Positions 54,109 to 62,992 of a stretch of 64,000 nt of DNA are shown here, piece by piece. The notes below the pieces were generated by a model. It was not told the DNA's origin, did not search any database, and saw nothing but the letters and a program-made list of their open reading frames with translations. Where the stretch lies: assembly GCF_002764115.1 (NCBI RefSeq), contig NZ_CP017942.1:443001-507000 (forward strand), given 5' to 3'. The DNA comes from Phyllobacterium zundukense. GTDB taxonomy: Bacteria > Pseudomonadota > Alphaproteobacteria > Rhizobiales > Rhizobiaceae. How positions within the stretch are numbered: the first letter of the stretch is position 1; every line of letters starts with the position of its first letter. A program made the translations under genes and the position numbers.

Positions 54109-54883
54109 CGCGACACCACCCGAGCCGATCGTGGAAATGCGGAGCATCGAAAAAGCCTTCGGGGCCGTGCAGGCGCTCCGCAAGGTTGACCTCGTCCTTT
54201 ATCCTGGCGAGATTCTAGGTCTGGTCGGCGACAACTCGGCCGGCAAGTCGACGCTCATGAAGATCCTGACCGGCGCTTATCAACGCGATGCCGGTGAAAT
54301 CTTCGTTGCCGGGCAAGCGGCGCACTTCAAGAGCCCGCACGAGAGCCGTGACGTCGGCATCGAGATGATCTACCAGGATTTCGCGCTATGCGGGAACATG
54401 GATGTCGGCCAGAACATCTTTCTTGGCCGCTGGCCGCTCAACGGCCCCTTCGTCAATCGGCGGAAGATGTACGCGGAAGCTGACAACGTGCTGAAACGGC
54501 TCAAAGTCGACGTAAACTCCGTCTATCAGAAGGTCGAGAGCCTGTCGGGCGGCCGCCAGCAGTCTGTGGCAATTGCTCGCGCGATCTCGTTCGAGCCGCG
54601 CGTCGTGATCCTCGACGAGCCGACCGCCAACCTTTCCGTGATGGCGACCGAGCGCCTGCTCGAAACCATGCTGGAGCTAAAGAAGCAAGGTGTTGCCCAG
54701 ATCATCATCTCGCACCGCCTCGTCGACATTTTCGCCGTGGGCGACCGCGTCATGGTGCTTAAGCGTGGCGAGTACGTAGGCGACCGCTACATCAAGAACA
54801 CCGACGAGCATGAGGTCCTGGAGATTATCGTTTCCGGCACGCGAGAGCACGCGCTCACGGCCGATGAAGCAAGGGAGATTTGA
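54101..54883 (+). CDS. Sugar-type ABC transporter ATP-binding protein, single domain
   Basis: 260 residues. Walker A GDNSAGKSTLMKIL, signature VESLSGGRQQSVAIARAISF, Walker B VVILDEPTANLSVMA, switch IISHRLVDIFAVGDRV. RbsA/XylG proteins carry two such domains in about 500 residues; here there is one, so two copies must pair. Last gene of the importer operon. Confidence 0.93.
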   Translation: MADATPPEPIVEMRSIEKAFGAVQALRKVDLVLYPGEILGLVGDNSAGKSTLMKILTGAYQRDAGEIFVAGQAAHFKSPHESRDVGIEMIYQDFALCGNMDVGQNIFLGRWPLNGPFVNRRKMYAEADNVLKRLKVDVNSVYQKVESLSGGRQQSVAIARAISFEPRVVILDEPTANLSVMATERLLETMLELKKQGVAQIIISHRLVDIFAVGDRVMVLKRGEYVGDRYIKNTDEHEVLEIIVSGTREHALTADEAREI

Positions 54884-54950
54884 CCGGTTATGGATCACTT
54901 TTTCCATGCGTGTTGGTCACGCTTGGGTGATTAGAGCATCAGGCAGCGTC

Positions 54951-55160
54951 GGGCCTCTGGGCAAAGATTTCTTACCATTGGCTCTTCGTAGAGTTGCTCT
55001 TCGTCCCCGAAACTTTGCGAGGCAAAAATCTAGGATCGCAGCTTTTATTGCGAGCCGAGGAGATTGCGATGGACCAGAACTGTGTTGGCATTTGGCTGGA
55101 CACTTTCGAATTTCATGCGCCAGAGTTTTATATCAAGAAGGGATATGAAGTGTTCGGAAA
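54951..55160 (+). pseudogene. GNAT N-acetyltransferase fragment
   Basis: Reads ELLFVPETLRGKNLGSQLLL (acetyl-CoA loop R-G-K-x-L-G), RAEEIAMDQNCVGIWLDTFE and FYIKKGYEVFGKLQ. The N-terminal ~70 residues and the last ~10 are missing; the frame continues to 55320 with unrelated sequence. Confidence 0.78.
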
Positions 55161-55354
55161 ACTCCAGGTAGCAACTGCCATCAAACTTAGCAACATCCTC
55201 CAGATGAGGACAGAATTCACAGTCCCCTCAACGTGCACCTGCATTTTGGTGACATTTCGGGACAGTACTCAGTTTTCGTTGGAAACCAAATGCCCCCGGC
55301 TTCGTATGACAGTTCCCTGATCAGTTTCATCCTGATGGCAGCGGAATAGTCAGC

Positions 55355-55645
55355 CTATTTTTTGATGTTCATCACGAATGAATTGGATCCGATGGTGACT
55401 TTCTTCGAGTAGTACCTAGCCAGGTCTCCCCCATCATCGGATATAACCAGCGCATTGACTGTAACGCCCATTTGTTCGGCGCGTTTGCGCGCATAATACA
55501 AAGAAACCACGTGATGCCGTTTGGATCCCAACGTCTCCAAGCCGTCGCCTGAGATGTCCACAATTGACATGCCGGCGCACAATTCGGGATCGGAAAGCAG
55601 GTCCAGCGCCGACCAGATACCACTGCCTACAGCGTCGCCTCCCTC
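55355..55645 (-). pseudogene. DUF1194 (VWA-like) protein, C-terminal fragment
   Basis: Reads GDAVGSGIWSALDLLSDPEL, GMSIVDISGDGLETLGSKRH, AEQMGVTVNALVISDDGGDL, YYSKKVTIGSNSFVMNIKK. IVDISGDG with GVTVNAL and the YY-K-VIGG-type end are the DUF1194 pattern. Only the last ~95 of about 250 residues are present; a cupin gene abuts the break. Confidence 0.72.
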
Positions 55646-56066
55646 ATGCGGGCATCAAATCGATGACCCTCATGATCGCGACCGCACTGCTCGTGTTCTG
55701 GGTGCCTTCTGTCGTATCGGCTTTAGCGCAGGTCCAAACCTCGCCCTTCTTGACTGTGAACTTTTTTTCATTCTGAACGACCGACAGTTCTCCCTCAGTC
55801 ATGTGGCAGAGCATGTCGTTCTCCATCATGTTGTCCGGTGTTTTCGCCCCGGGTTGGATAACAACATCGCGCAGCTTGACCATTGCATAGGCTTTTATAT
55901 TTGAGGCCCGCTCGCCCAGCGCTATTTCTCTGACGCCGGGTGCGAGCTCCTTGCCCTCATCGGGACCGTAAGTCTGGGCGGCTACTGGTGTCGCCCAAGT
56001 CATCAGAGGCGTTGCAGCCATTGTAAGGCCGAGTGCGAGTGTGGATCTACGATTGACGGTTTCCAT
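55644..56066 (-). CDS. Exported cupin-domain protein
   Basis: 140 residues from the ATG at 56066 with GGGAGGAAG upstream. The leader NRRSTLALGLTMAATPLMTW has the RR pattern of a Tat signal, cleaved near PVAAQ. The mature part is one cupin: VVIQPGAKTPDNMMENDMLC, MTEGELSVVQNEKKFTVKKG, GEVWTCAKADTTEGTQN. Metal-ligand histidines are fewer than usual, so binding is uncertain. Monocistronic. Confidence 0.82.
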   Translation of the reverse strand: METVNRRSTLALGLTMAATPLMTWATPVAAQTYGPDEGKELAPGVREIALGERASNIKAYAMVKLRDVVIQPGAKTPDNMMENDMLCHMTEGELSVVQNEKKFTVKKGEVWTCAKADTTEGTQNTSSAVAIMRVIDLMPA

Positions 56067-56518
56067 TGCTTCCTCCCTAGCCAAATTGTTCGGAAAAGTA
56101 GGCCAACCGTTTAGTATTGGGCTGCTGCGGCCGAGAGTCAACGGGCTCTTCCGATTGAGGTCGTCGTGCGAGGCAGGTCGCACCACTCCGGGCGTCCCGG
56201 CTCGATTGATGTCCGGCCTCGGGTCAAGACTTGCACGTGATATTGCCTCGGGGAAGGTCCTCACGGGTTCCAAAGCGTTCATTGCGGTCGAGACGAAGAG
56301 AGTTGAACCTGTGACCCTTAATCTGTTGCAGTTCGGATGTTACGGAGCCGTTGCACGTCGTTGATAAAGGTTCCTTTGAAAATGCCGATAATAGCCAATT
56401 TCTAATCGATTTTGATTGGTTCCTGAAAATCTACAATCGCGCATATAGGTAGCGAAGACTCCCGTCCATGAGACGTTTTGCAATGTCCTCTTAGTGCCCA
56501 TGAGCGGTCATCTGCCAA
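56067..56518. other. Intergenic stretch
   Basis: 452 bases; contains the cupin promoter region, otherwise nothing recognised. Confidence 0.3.
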
Positions 56519-56611
56519 TCAATCGGTCACGGAATCTGCCAGTGCTTTGTTAATACCGTTGATCAGCAAGTTGGCTGGAAACGGCTTATGCAGATAGGCA
56601 ATGCAACCGGC
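56519..56611 (-). pseudogene. Response-regulator receiver domain, C-terminal remnant
   Basis: After an in-frame TAA the minus strand reads AGCIAYLHKPFPANLLINGI then NKALADSVTD and stop. The G-C-I-A-Y-L-x-K-P-F segment is the conserved Lys-Pro turn and last helix of CheY-like receivers. The rest of the domain is frameshifted beyond safe reading. Confidence 0.6.
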
Positions 56612-56901
56612 TTACACCGCCTCCACTTCCAGACCGCCGCCGAGACAGAGGAACGCAGGCATCCCACGCCGCCTCCGACGGATCCTGCCTGAGCTCTTGG
56701 TCGAGAGAAGTGGGCGCGGTGGAACCATAAAGTATTGTGGAGCGGATGACGGTGGAGGCTCTCCAAACGGGTAGGAACCCACGGGACTACATCGGATACA
56801 AGGCATTTCAAGCAAATATTTGCAGATACAGCTTAAGCTCGCTTCGGAACAAATCCGCGTGAATACCGTTTCTTAGCAGCTCCATTTCAAGGAATAATCC
56901 C

Positions 56902-57258
56902 ATGGCCGACGCACCTGAGCCTGCACTACCGAGTGCCGACAATATGCAAAAATCCCTGGAGAAACAGATCGCGGCGCTTCGAAACGAGATCGCGAAAATC
57001 AACAAAACGATAGCGAAGCGAAGCACCAAAATACTGAACAATGCGCATGAGCAGGCCTCCGATCTGTCTGAAGGCGCATCGTCGCTGGCCTCACGGGCAA
57101 CGCAGCAACTGCGCACGCAAGCTCAAGCAGTTTCCGAGATTGCGCGCGAAAACCCCGGCACCACGACTTCTATACTTGGCATCGTCGGTATTATCGGTTT
57201 CCTGTTGGGCGTCGCCGTTGGGCAGACTTTGACCGATACGCGTCGTCGCTGGTATTGA
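56902..57258 (+). CDS. DUF883/ElaB-like membrane-anchored protein
   Basis: 118 residues with AAGGAATAATCCC upstream. A long charged helix (LEKQIAALRNEIAKINKTIA) is followed by ARENPGTTTSILGIVGIIGF and a membrane segment ending LLGVAVGQTL. This order is that of DUF883/ElaB/YqjD proteins, which anchor to the inner membrane and bind ribosomes in stationary phase in E. coli. The role here is inferred from that family. Confidence 0.82.
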   Translation: MADAPEPALPSADNMQKSLEKQIAALRNEIAKINKTIAKRSTKILNNAHEQASDLSEGASSLASRATQQLRTQAQAVSEIARENPGTTTSILGIVGIIGFLLGVAVGQTLTDTRRRWY

Positions 57259-57895
57259 TCTTGACCATTGAGCATGTGAAGGACCGAGGGAATCTGCCCG
57301 TTGTCTACTCTTCCCGACATCGACAAGGCACAAGCCCGTATCATTTCGAGAGGACTACCTGCAATGACGCGCAGCTGGCCGGATCGTTACGCGATCGAGC
57401 GGAAAACTGCATGGCCGAGTTACTTGGTGCTTGCGACAAAGGGCGATCCATAGACCGCCCTATCTCGCGCGCATCTGTTATTTGGCGGCAATGAAAGGTG
57501 CACCCGCTCCAGTCTCGCCGCTGCTTTTTGCGCCAGAGATTCGCGTTACCGTGCCATCTAAGATCTTGTGCCACACGACTTTGGTCGCGCCTCATCGGCC
57601 TGTGCGGGATCATAGCACACCTGATCACAGCGAGGAATATTCCGCGTCTCTCCCAATGGTCGGCGGGCTGGTCGCTGAGGGAGTAATGCTCACATCTGCC
57701 CGTCAACCTGCCCTCCCATGCTGGAAGAAAAAACGGTTGACCAGACCCGAGTGGCATTTGTGGAACGCAGCAAGAGGCGGGTTCTAATTGGTCTTGCTTC
57801 CCGCGGCGCAGGCGTGCGTGAGGGCAAGTCTCTGAATATTTCGCGCAAGAAACCGCCACCGCGATCATCATCTACAGAAGCGGACATTAGTCATC
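57259..57895. other. Stretch without a supported gene
   Basis: 637 bases with long overlapping frames on both strands but no RBS and no recognisable protein in any of them. Confidence 0.35.
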
Positions 57896-58057
57896 CTATT
57901 TTGGTTCTTTGTCGTGCAACTGCCTGAGCAAATCTTTGAATCGCTCGTCATTCGAAACGGGCTTATATCGACTGTGAAGTGCATCCCTCAAGTCAGGCCG
58001 CTCCAGTTGTTCTCTGACCACTTTGGCGTTTTGTGGTTTCTTGTCATCGTCACTCAT
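57896..58057 (-). CDS. Small hypothetical protein, 53 residues
   Basis: From the ATG at 58057 (AAGGCGG upstream) the product is MSDDDKKPQNAKVVREQLER, PDLRDALHSRYKPVSNDERF, KDLLRQLHDKEPK. Very charged and helical; resembles short stress-associated proteins of rhizobia. A longer frame to 58153 is possible. Confidence 0.6.
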   Translation of the reverse strand: MSDDDKKPQNAKVVREQLERPDLRDALHSRYKPVSNDERFKDLLRQLHDKEPK

Positions 58058-58252
58058 CTTGCACCGCCTTGTGAGCGCAAAACCATCCGCAGCGGCGTTG
58101 GTTCCAATCATCTCAAAACGCCCAGATTCCAGAAACGATTCGTAATCTGTCAAATCAGGCGTACACTGTTGAAATCGTCAGGCATCTTCTTGGCCACTGG
58201 CGATTGAGAGATCAGATGCGCTCCCGCCGAAACGCAAACAGGGGAGAACATC

Positions 58253-58507
58253 ATGCTTCACCTGGTAAATCAGTTGACCTATTCATCCCAGGACTGGGAC
58301 ATTATGCAACGTGCGCACACAAAGGCGTCCGAACTGCTTGGGCGTTGCCCATCCACGCATGAAAACGCCAACCGCCTGGCTCGAACAGTCATGAACCTAT
58401 TCAATCGGGGGTTGCGCGATGCGGAAGTCCTGGCTTGGATCGCCGCCAATCAGGAAACCGCGGTTACAAACATCGCTCTCGTGCGCCGAAACCGCATAGC
58501 TTCCTGA
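58253..58507 (+). CDS. Hypothetical protein, 84 residues
   Basis: GGGGAGAACATC precedes the ATG. Helical soluble protein (DIMQRAHTKASELLGRCPST, HENANRLARTVMNLFNRGLR, DAEVLAWIAANQETAVTNIA) of a type conserved in rhizobia. Function unknown. Eight bases before the zinc-ribbon gene, so co-transcribed. Confidence 0.75.
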   Translation: MLHLVNQLTYSSQDWDIMQRAHTKASELLGRCPSTHENANRLARTVMNLFNRGLRDAEVLAWIAANQETAVTNIALVRRNRIAS

Positions 58508-58515
58508 GCTAAGCC

Positions 58516-58731
58516 ATGGGTCAGAGGCTGAAAGAGAAGCTGGAATGTTCGGATTGCGGGACGATCTATCTGCGTATTCCCGAAAACGTGCAGCTGCACT
58601 TCCTCATCCAATGCAATTCATGCGCCAGAGTTCTTGGCAGATGGAGTGAACTGACGGCAGATTGTAATCCTCAACGTGGCGAGAACGGCGTGTTCGAAAT
58701 GCACGATGGCCAGATCATTCGGAGGGAATGA
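58516..58731 (+). CDS. Small zinc-ribbon-like protein
   Basis: 71 residues. CSDCGTIYLRIPENVQLHFL and IQCNSCARVLGRW place two C-x2-C pairs 22 residues apart, a zinc-ribbon arrangement. No other domain. Function unknown; a nucleic-acid or protein adaptor is possible. Confidence 0.72.
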   Translation: MGQRLKEKLECSDCGTIYLRIPENVQLHFLIQCNSCARVLGRWSELTADCNPQRGENGVFEMHDGQIIRRE

Positions 58732-58737
58732 TGGGCC

Positions 58738-58859
58738 ATGTCTGACGATTATAAGGCGACGAAAAGCACGAACCCACCTACCGCTCGCCTATGACATACG
58801 GCGCGGCGTTCTTTATCGCCGTGGCTATCGCGGTACTGTTGGGCTGGCTCTTTCGTTGA
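58738..58859 (+). CDS. Two overlapping micro-ORFs, the second a 22-residue membrane peptide
   Basis: The first frame (58738-58794) encodes MSDDYKATKSTNPPTARL. Its stop overlaps the start of the second (58791-58859), MTYGAAFFIAVAIAVLLGWL then FR, in ATGA. The second is one membrane helix. Either they are coupled micro genes, or one ancestral ~40-residue protein (soluble head plus helix) split by a frameshift. GGAGGG lies 12 bases before the first ATG. Confidence 0.45.
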
Positions 58860-59129
58860 CAGAGCGTAGGTGCAGCCTCACGCGCTCTGTATTGGAGGCA
58901 CGCAAAACGCTGTTCGAATGAATCCATTCTTGCACTGCCCCGTTTCGGCAGCCCGACTTGCCTTGTTTTGCGTATACCGGCGGGTCGGGCCGCGCTTACA
59001 CGTGTAAATGGCCCACGGAACTATGCTGTTGGCACATCTCCTCGGCTGCGGTTAGCGGCGCGCTCCCTGCATTGCGAGGTCGCGTTTGCCTGCAAAAGTT
59101 TTAGTGGCGGCGCGTCGAACCCAGCGCCA
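58860..59129. other. Intergenic stretch
   Basis: 270 bases; nothing recognised. Confidence 0.3.
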
Positions 59130-59495
59130 CTACTCTATACAATCCGTTGCATCAGCACCTTTGGCTGCTGCCGTCTTTTCACCTTTCTGTTGCGCCATCA
59201 CATCCTGCCCCGACGTTGCCAGGTTCTTATCTACACCGCCTCCCTGCTCAGCGAGGGGTGTTGTTTTGCCGTCTTTTTGAGCGGTATCGGTTGTGCTGCT
59301 GGTTGTTGTGCCAGTGCTCGCGGCCCCGGTCTGGGTCTTGCTGTTGGCACCATTTTCGAGCGGAACATGAGTGCCGTCTTTTGAAATGCCCTGTTGAGTT
59401 ACGGAACCTGTCGTTTCGTGACATTTTGCAATTGCCGTCCCGGATGTAAGAGCCGTAACGGCTACGGCAGCTAAAATTGAAGTAATCGTTTTCAT
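59130..59495 (-). CDS. Small exported Thr/Ser/Gly-rich protein
   Basis: 121 residues from the ATG at 59495 with AGGAAAAG upstream. Signal peptide MKTITSILAAVAVTALTSGT, cleaved near AIA-KCH. The mature part is low-complexity (GAASTGTTTSSTTDTAQKDG) with two Cys (KCHET and the terminal DCIE) that could pair. Similar exported proteins occur in Hyphomicrobiales; function unknown. Confidence 0.72.
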   Translation of the reverse strand: MKTITSILAAVAVTALTSGTAIAKCHETTGSVTQQGISKDGTHVPLENGANSKTQTGAASTGTTTSSTTDTAQKDGKTTPLAEQGGGVDKNLATSGQDVMAQQKGEKTAAAKGADATDCIE

Positions 59496-59779
59496 TTTCT
59501 TTTCCTGCGTTGACTGTAAATGAGAAACCAACTGCTGTGTTAATTGTTCCTGATTGGTTCCTGAAACGTGCTTTTTCTGCTCTTTCTCAACCAGTAGCTG
59601 TATTATTCCAGAGCCATACAGCCATGAGGGTTAAAGGGGCCAATGACCGGCCCCAACCATCGCAGCGCAGAAGCGGCCCAGTACAGACGGGTACAAAACC
59701 GCCCCATCCGAGAGGGTCAACTGAAGAGCATTATTGCACGGATGGAATTTTAGGCCCATTTCGATCTTGGATGTAGGCT
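59496..59779. other. Intergenic stretch, probably including one end of the IS5 remnant
   Basis: 284 bases. No terminal repeat could be paired. Confidence 0.3.
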
Positions 59780-60715
59780 TTAAATGGCGACTTCTTTCAT
59801 GCGAACGGATATCGGGCGTGCGCATGAAATCATGCGGTTAAGAACGTCGCATGCCAGGTGCTGCTTCCGACTGCTGGTTAGCGAATTTGCGCGCGCGTAA
59901 CCTATTTCCCATGATCGATTTGTATCGTCCAATCGCCGTCTCAACCAAAGAGCGCTCGCTGTATCCGTTCTTGGCCTGCCATGCCATGCGTCCGTCTTTT
60001 TGGATGGACGCAATGTGCTCATCCCGCTGACTGGGCGGATCGTGATCATCTCTTTCATTTGAGTTCGAACGCGGAGGAATGATGATCCTGGCGTCCGGGC
60101 TATGATCAAGAACAGCCTCATATGTCAGCTGCCCATCATAGGCTCCGTCGGCAGTAAACTGACCGATGGTTTGGTTAATATTGCCGAGCAACATCTCAAG
60201 CTGACTGACATCGCTCGTATTCTGATCGGTCAGAACTTCTGCGATGATCTCCCCGCTATCCGCGTCAACGCCAGATGCAGTTTACGCCATTCACGTCGGG
60301 ATTTGGCTCCATGTTTATCTTCAAGCCATGGGCCTACACCGTAGATTTTCAAGCCTGTGCTGTCGATGACAACATGTAGAGGCTTATCGGCACCGGCCTT
60401 CTTTTCAGGCTGGCCATTGGCATCAGGCGTGTTCTTTCGAGGTTGCAACTGACCAGATCGTCGGCTCAACGTCGTATGATCCGGGATCGGAAGTTTCACA
60501 CCCATCCGCTTGAAAACGGACAACAGGAAGCCTTCGATCTGGGTGCAGCGGTAAATCGAAAACCAGCCCGCTCTTCAGGGATGCTTCAGATCAGAATAAC
60601 GAGGCTGACCGCTTCCGCGCTGGCGAAGCCCTGCTTCGTATTCCGACCAGTTCGTCATCTTATATTTCATCTTCGGAATACGGTAACGGCGAGCAGAATT
60701 GTACTTGAAAGGCAT
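59780..60715 (-). pseudogene. IS5-family transposase, multiply frameshifted
   Basis: From the ATG at 60715: MPFKYNSARRYRIPKMKYKM and TNWSEYEAGLRQRGSG, then a deletion; a second frame gives VKLPIPDHTTLSRRSGQLQP, PLHVVIDSTGLKIYGVGPWL (first Asp), KHGAKSRREWRKLHLAL; a third gives FTADGAYDGQLTYEAVLDHS (second Asp) and SLVETAIGRYKSIMGNRLRA (Glu); the tail DVLNRMISCARPISVR is in yet another frame. All parts of an IS5-type transposase are in order but broken at three or more places. Confidence 0.88.
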
Positions 60716-60902
60716 GAAGAGCATCCAATCCGTCAGATGCTTAGGCTCATACCGCGAACCTCTCAAGGATTCGTGCACCAACGTCCCTCGCCACTTCAGA
60801 AATGGCTATTCGCTGGGTGGTAACCGTGCATCGCCTTCCTCATCTTCGACTTCAGGATCGCGGGCGAACTCCGACACTTTCACCTCATGCGGGGATAAAC
60901 TT

Positions 60903-61511
60903 TCATTCACGGGACTTGCCCACGCTGTAAGATCGAGCACGGACACGCCCGCTGGTCATATCGCGCTTGCCAACCCGAAGATCCTTATCTTCTTTGAGGT
61001 CAGGTATTGTCTCATCGACGTCGTCCGGAGTTTCGTTCCCCGAAGCACTGGCGACGCCTGCCATTCCCGAAATCTTTGGATCCCCGGTGCGATCATACTC
61101 AGCCGGTGCCAGGTCCTCGATTGCTGGTGGCGACCAACCTTCGGAGCGCCAGGACGCAGCACGTTCATCGATGTCTACGCTGCCTTCATCGTCAAGAATA
61201 TCGAGCGCTATATCCGACAGTTCGGCAGCTACACCAGTCACCGTGACCAGGTAGCCGCCACGCCGAAGCCCCTCGGAATAGACCTCTCGCTCAGCACTCG
61301 GCAAGAAGAAGTCACCCAGCGATTCCCAAAAGCCCTTGTTGTCATCGCTCGATCTTGCTTCCGGGCTGACAGCATCGTCGCCCTCGACCAGGCGAACGCT
61401 ATCTCGACCAATTCCCGCATCAACTAGACGCTGCACAGCTCTTTCCGCCATTTCGCGATCTTCATAAAAAGCAGTTAATGTGTTCGAAGGGGTTGAGTTG
61501 TGGTCACTCAT
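60903..61511 (-). pseudogene. YsnF/AvaK-like stress protein, truncated
   Basis: 202 residues. The N-terminal ~100 match the general-stress-protein 17M-like domain (NTLTAFYEDREMAERAVQRL, VDAGIGRDSVRLVEGDD, RRGGYLVTVTG). A C-terminal DUF2382/YsnF domain begins at EDKDLRVGKRDMTSGRVRAR but ends after SYSVGKSRE. A second frame just downstream reads PVNESLSPHEVKVSEFARDP, close to the expected continuation of DUF2382, so a frameshift near 60910 is likely and the rest is lost toward the IS5 remnant. The truncated product could still be made. Confidence 0.75.
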
Positions 61512-61786
61512 TTTGGCGTCTCCTCATTGTTGGGTTTTGAAACGCTGGTTATTGCGAGCTGCCTCGATACGCTTAGAAACCGCACAATTCTGCGGTGTAT
61601 TCCTAGGTCATCGCACACCAGGCCGTCTGATCAACAAACGGCTTCAGGGATGGTTCCGGCAAGGAGCCAAAATATTAATTCGGAGAGCAAATGCACGGCT
61701 AGAGTTTCGACAGTTTGTGGTCCTGTCGAGCTTCACTCGTGATCATTGGAACTAAGTTCTGATAAGATGCGTTGCTGATTAAGGTA

Positions 61787-62056
61787 ATGTCAGCTGTGTC
61801 AACCGGACATGATGGCAGGACGGACAAGGGAGTTTTTCCGATCTTGGCCAACGAAATGGCAGGCGAGCGTCTATCCCATCTGGCTGACATTGCTTCAACA
61901 TTAAACAGGATTGTCGTGACGAAGAAAATCAGCGAGCAAGACGCGAAGCAGGGGAAGCAAGGCCTTCCCGTGCTTTACGTTCTCGCTGTCTCATTAGGAT
62001 TAGCGGTTGTTGTCTGGGGCGCCGTAGAACTTTACGGTGAGTTGATCGCCCCCTAG
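61787..62056 (+). CDS. Small membrane-anchored hypothetical protein
   Basis: 89 residues from the ATG at 61787; an ATG before AGERLSHLADIASTLNRI is an alternative. A soluble helical head (KKISEQDAKQGKQG) is followed by one C-terminal membrane segment (PVLYVLAVSLGLAVVVWGAV). Resembles short conserved membrane proteins of rhizobia. RBS weak. Confidence 0.6.
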   Translation: MSAVSTGHDGRTDKGVFPILANEMAGERLSHLADIASTLNRIVVTKKISEQDAKQGKQGLPVLYVLAVSLGLAVVVWGAVELYGELIAP

Positions 62057-62411
62057 TTGCAACTAATCAACTATCTAGAAACACACGGCATGCGATGCCA
62101 CGAAATACTTCGAGATTCCACGGCCGGTTGTGGAAATCGGCACCCCAGCTCAATATCTAGGAAAACCGCCTCCGACGTCTTTGAGGGGTATGACTATGTA
62201 TTTGCTCAAATGTGATCGCCTTTTCCAATTCCTGTTTCGTGGTGTCTTCTTCCTACTGCCATGCAAGCGTCAAAGGGAAGACAATGGTTGTTCAACATGC
62301 CAGGGAAATTGACGGTGCACCGAGAGAGCTGGTTCTGTCTCGCAGACAAGTCTGACACATCACTCGGTATGAAACGAAACTGAAAACGTATTTTACTTGA
62401 ACCCGCTAATT
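62057..62411. other. Intergenic stretch
   Basis: 355 bases between convergent genes. No clear terminator hairpin; no gene supported. Confidence 0.3.
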
Positions 62412-62486
62412 CTATCTGAGCCCAAAGTATCCGAGTATGAAGAGAACAATGACGACTGCTCCGACCAGCCAGATCAGGTTGTTCAT
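62412..62486 (-). CDS. Micro membrane protein, 24 residues
   Basis: AAGGAGCACGTC precedes the ATG at 62486. Product MNNLIWLVGAVVIVLFILGY then FGLR, a single membrane helix. I recall near-identical micro proteins in rhizobial genomes; a role in envelope stress is a guess. Confidence 0.7.
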   Translation of the reverse strand: MNNLIWLVGAVVIVLFILGYFGLR

Positions 62487-62599
62487 GACGTGCTCCTTGT
62501 CTTCAACTGTGCTGCTTCGTAAGAGTAATTCCGGATAATTCGCATCCGACACCCACCCGAATCGTACGGGTGCGTGCCAATCACCTGGGAGGGCGTTGC

Positions 62600-62686
62600 T
62601 CAATACCAGCGTCCACGGCCATACCAGCCGCCTCCGCCCAGCAGAAATACAATAAGAACTATGATAAGAAGTGTGGTGAGATCCAT
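62600..62686 (-). CDS. Micro membrane protein with Gly/Trp/Tyr tail, 28 residues
   Basis: GCAGGAGACGCAA precedes the ATG at 62686. Product MDLTTLLIIVLIVFLLGGGG then WYGRGRWY: a membrane helix followed by a glycine-aromatic-arginine tail, similar to DUF3309-type small proteins. It lies 113 bases upstream of the 24-residue gene on the same strand, so the two could be co-transcribed. Confidence 0.7.
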   Translation of the reverse strand: MDLTTLLIIVLIVFLLGGGGWYGRGRWY

Positions 62687-62992
62687 GTTGCGTCTCCTGC
62701 GAGTGCTCTAGTCGCTACCACCCATGCGTTGAGCAGGGCATGGACTCGACAGCACTCTGACCTCGCTCAACGTTCCGCGCCGCTTATTGTTCCAATGGAA
62801 CGGTCGGAGATCGTTTGAACGAGCGCGTGCAAGGCAAGCCAATTTAATGTTAAGATGAGTAACGACATTCGCGTTTCGTGCTAGAAACGGATGAGAGATC
62901 TGGCTCATACAGGTGTTTGGTTCCTTTGCGAAGAAGTCCGTCGTTATACATCACTTCCTGGCGTAGGCTGCCCAACAAGATCGAGCTTTGAT
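62687..62992. promoter_or_regulatory. Divergent spacer between the micro-protein pair and the histidine kinase
   Basis: 306 bases that should hold promoters in both directions; no clear sigma-70 or ECF-type motif identified. Confidence 0.3.

Noticed and set aside
57341..57871. 176-codon minus-strand frame
   Set aside because: Composition rich in Cys, Arg and Trp typical of a noise frame; overlapping frames on the other strand are equally open.
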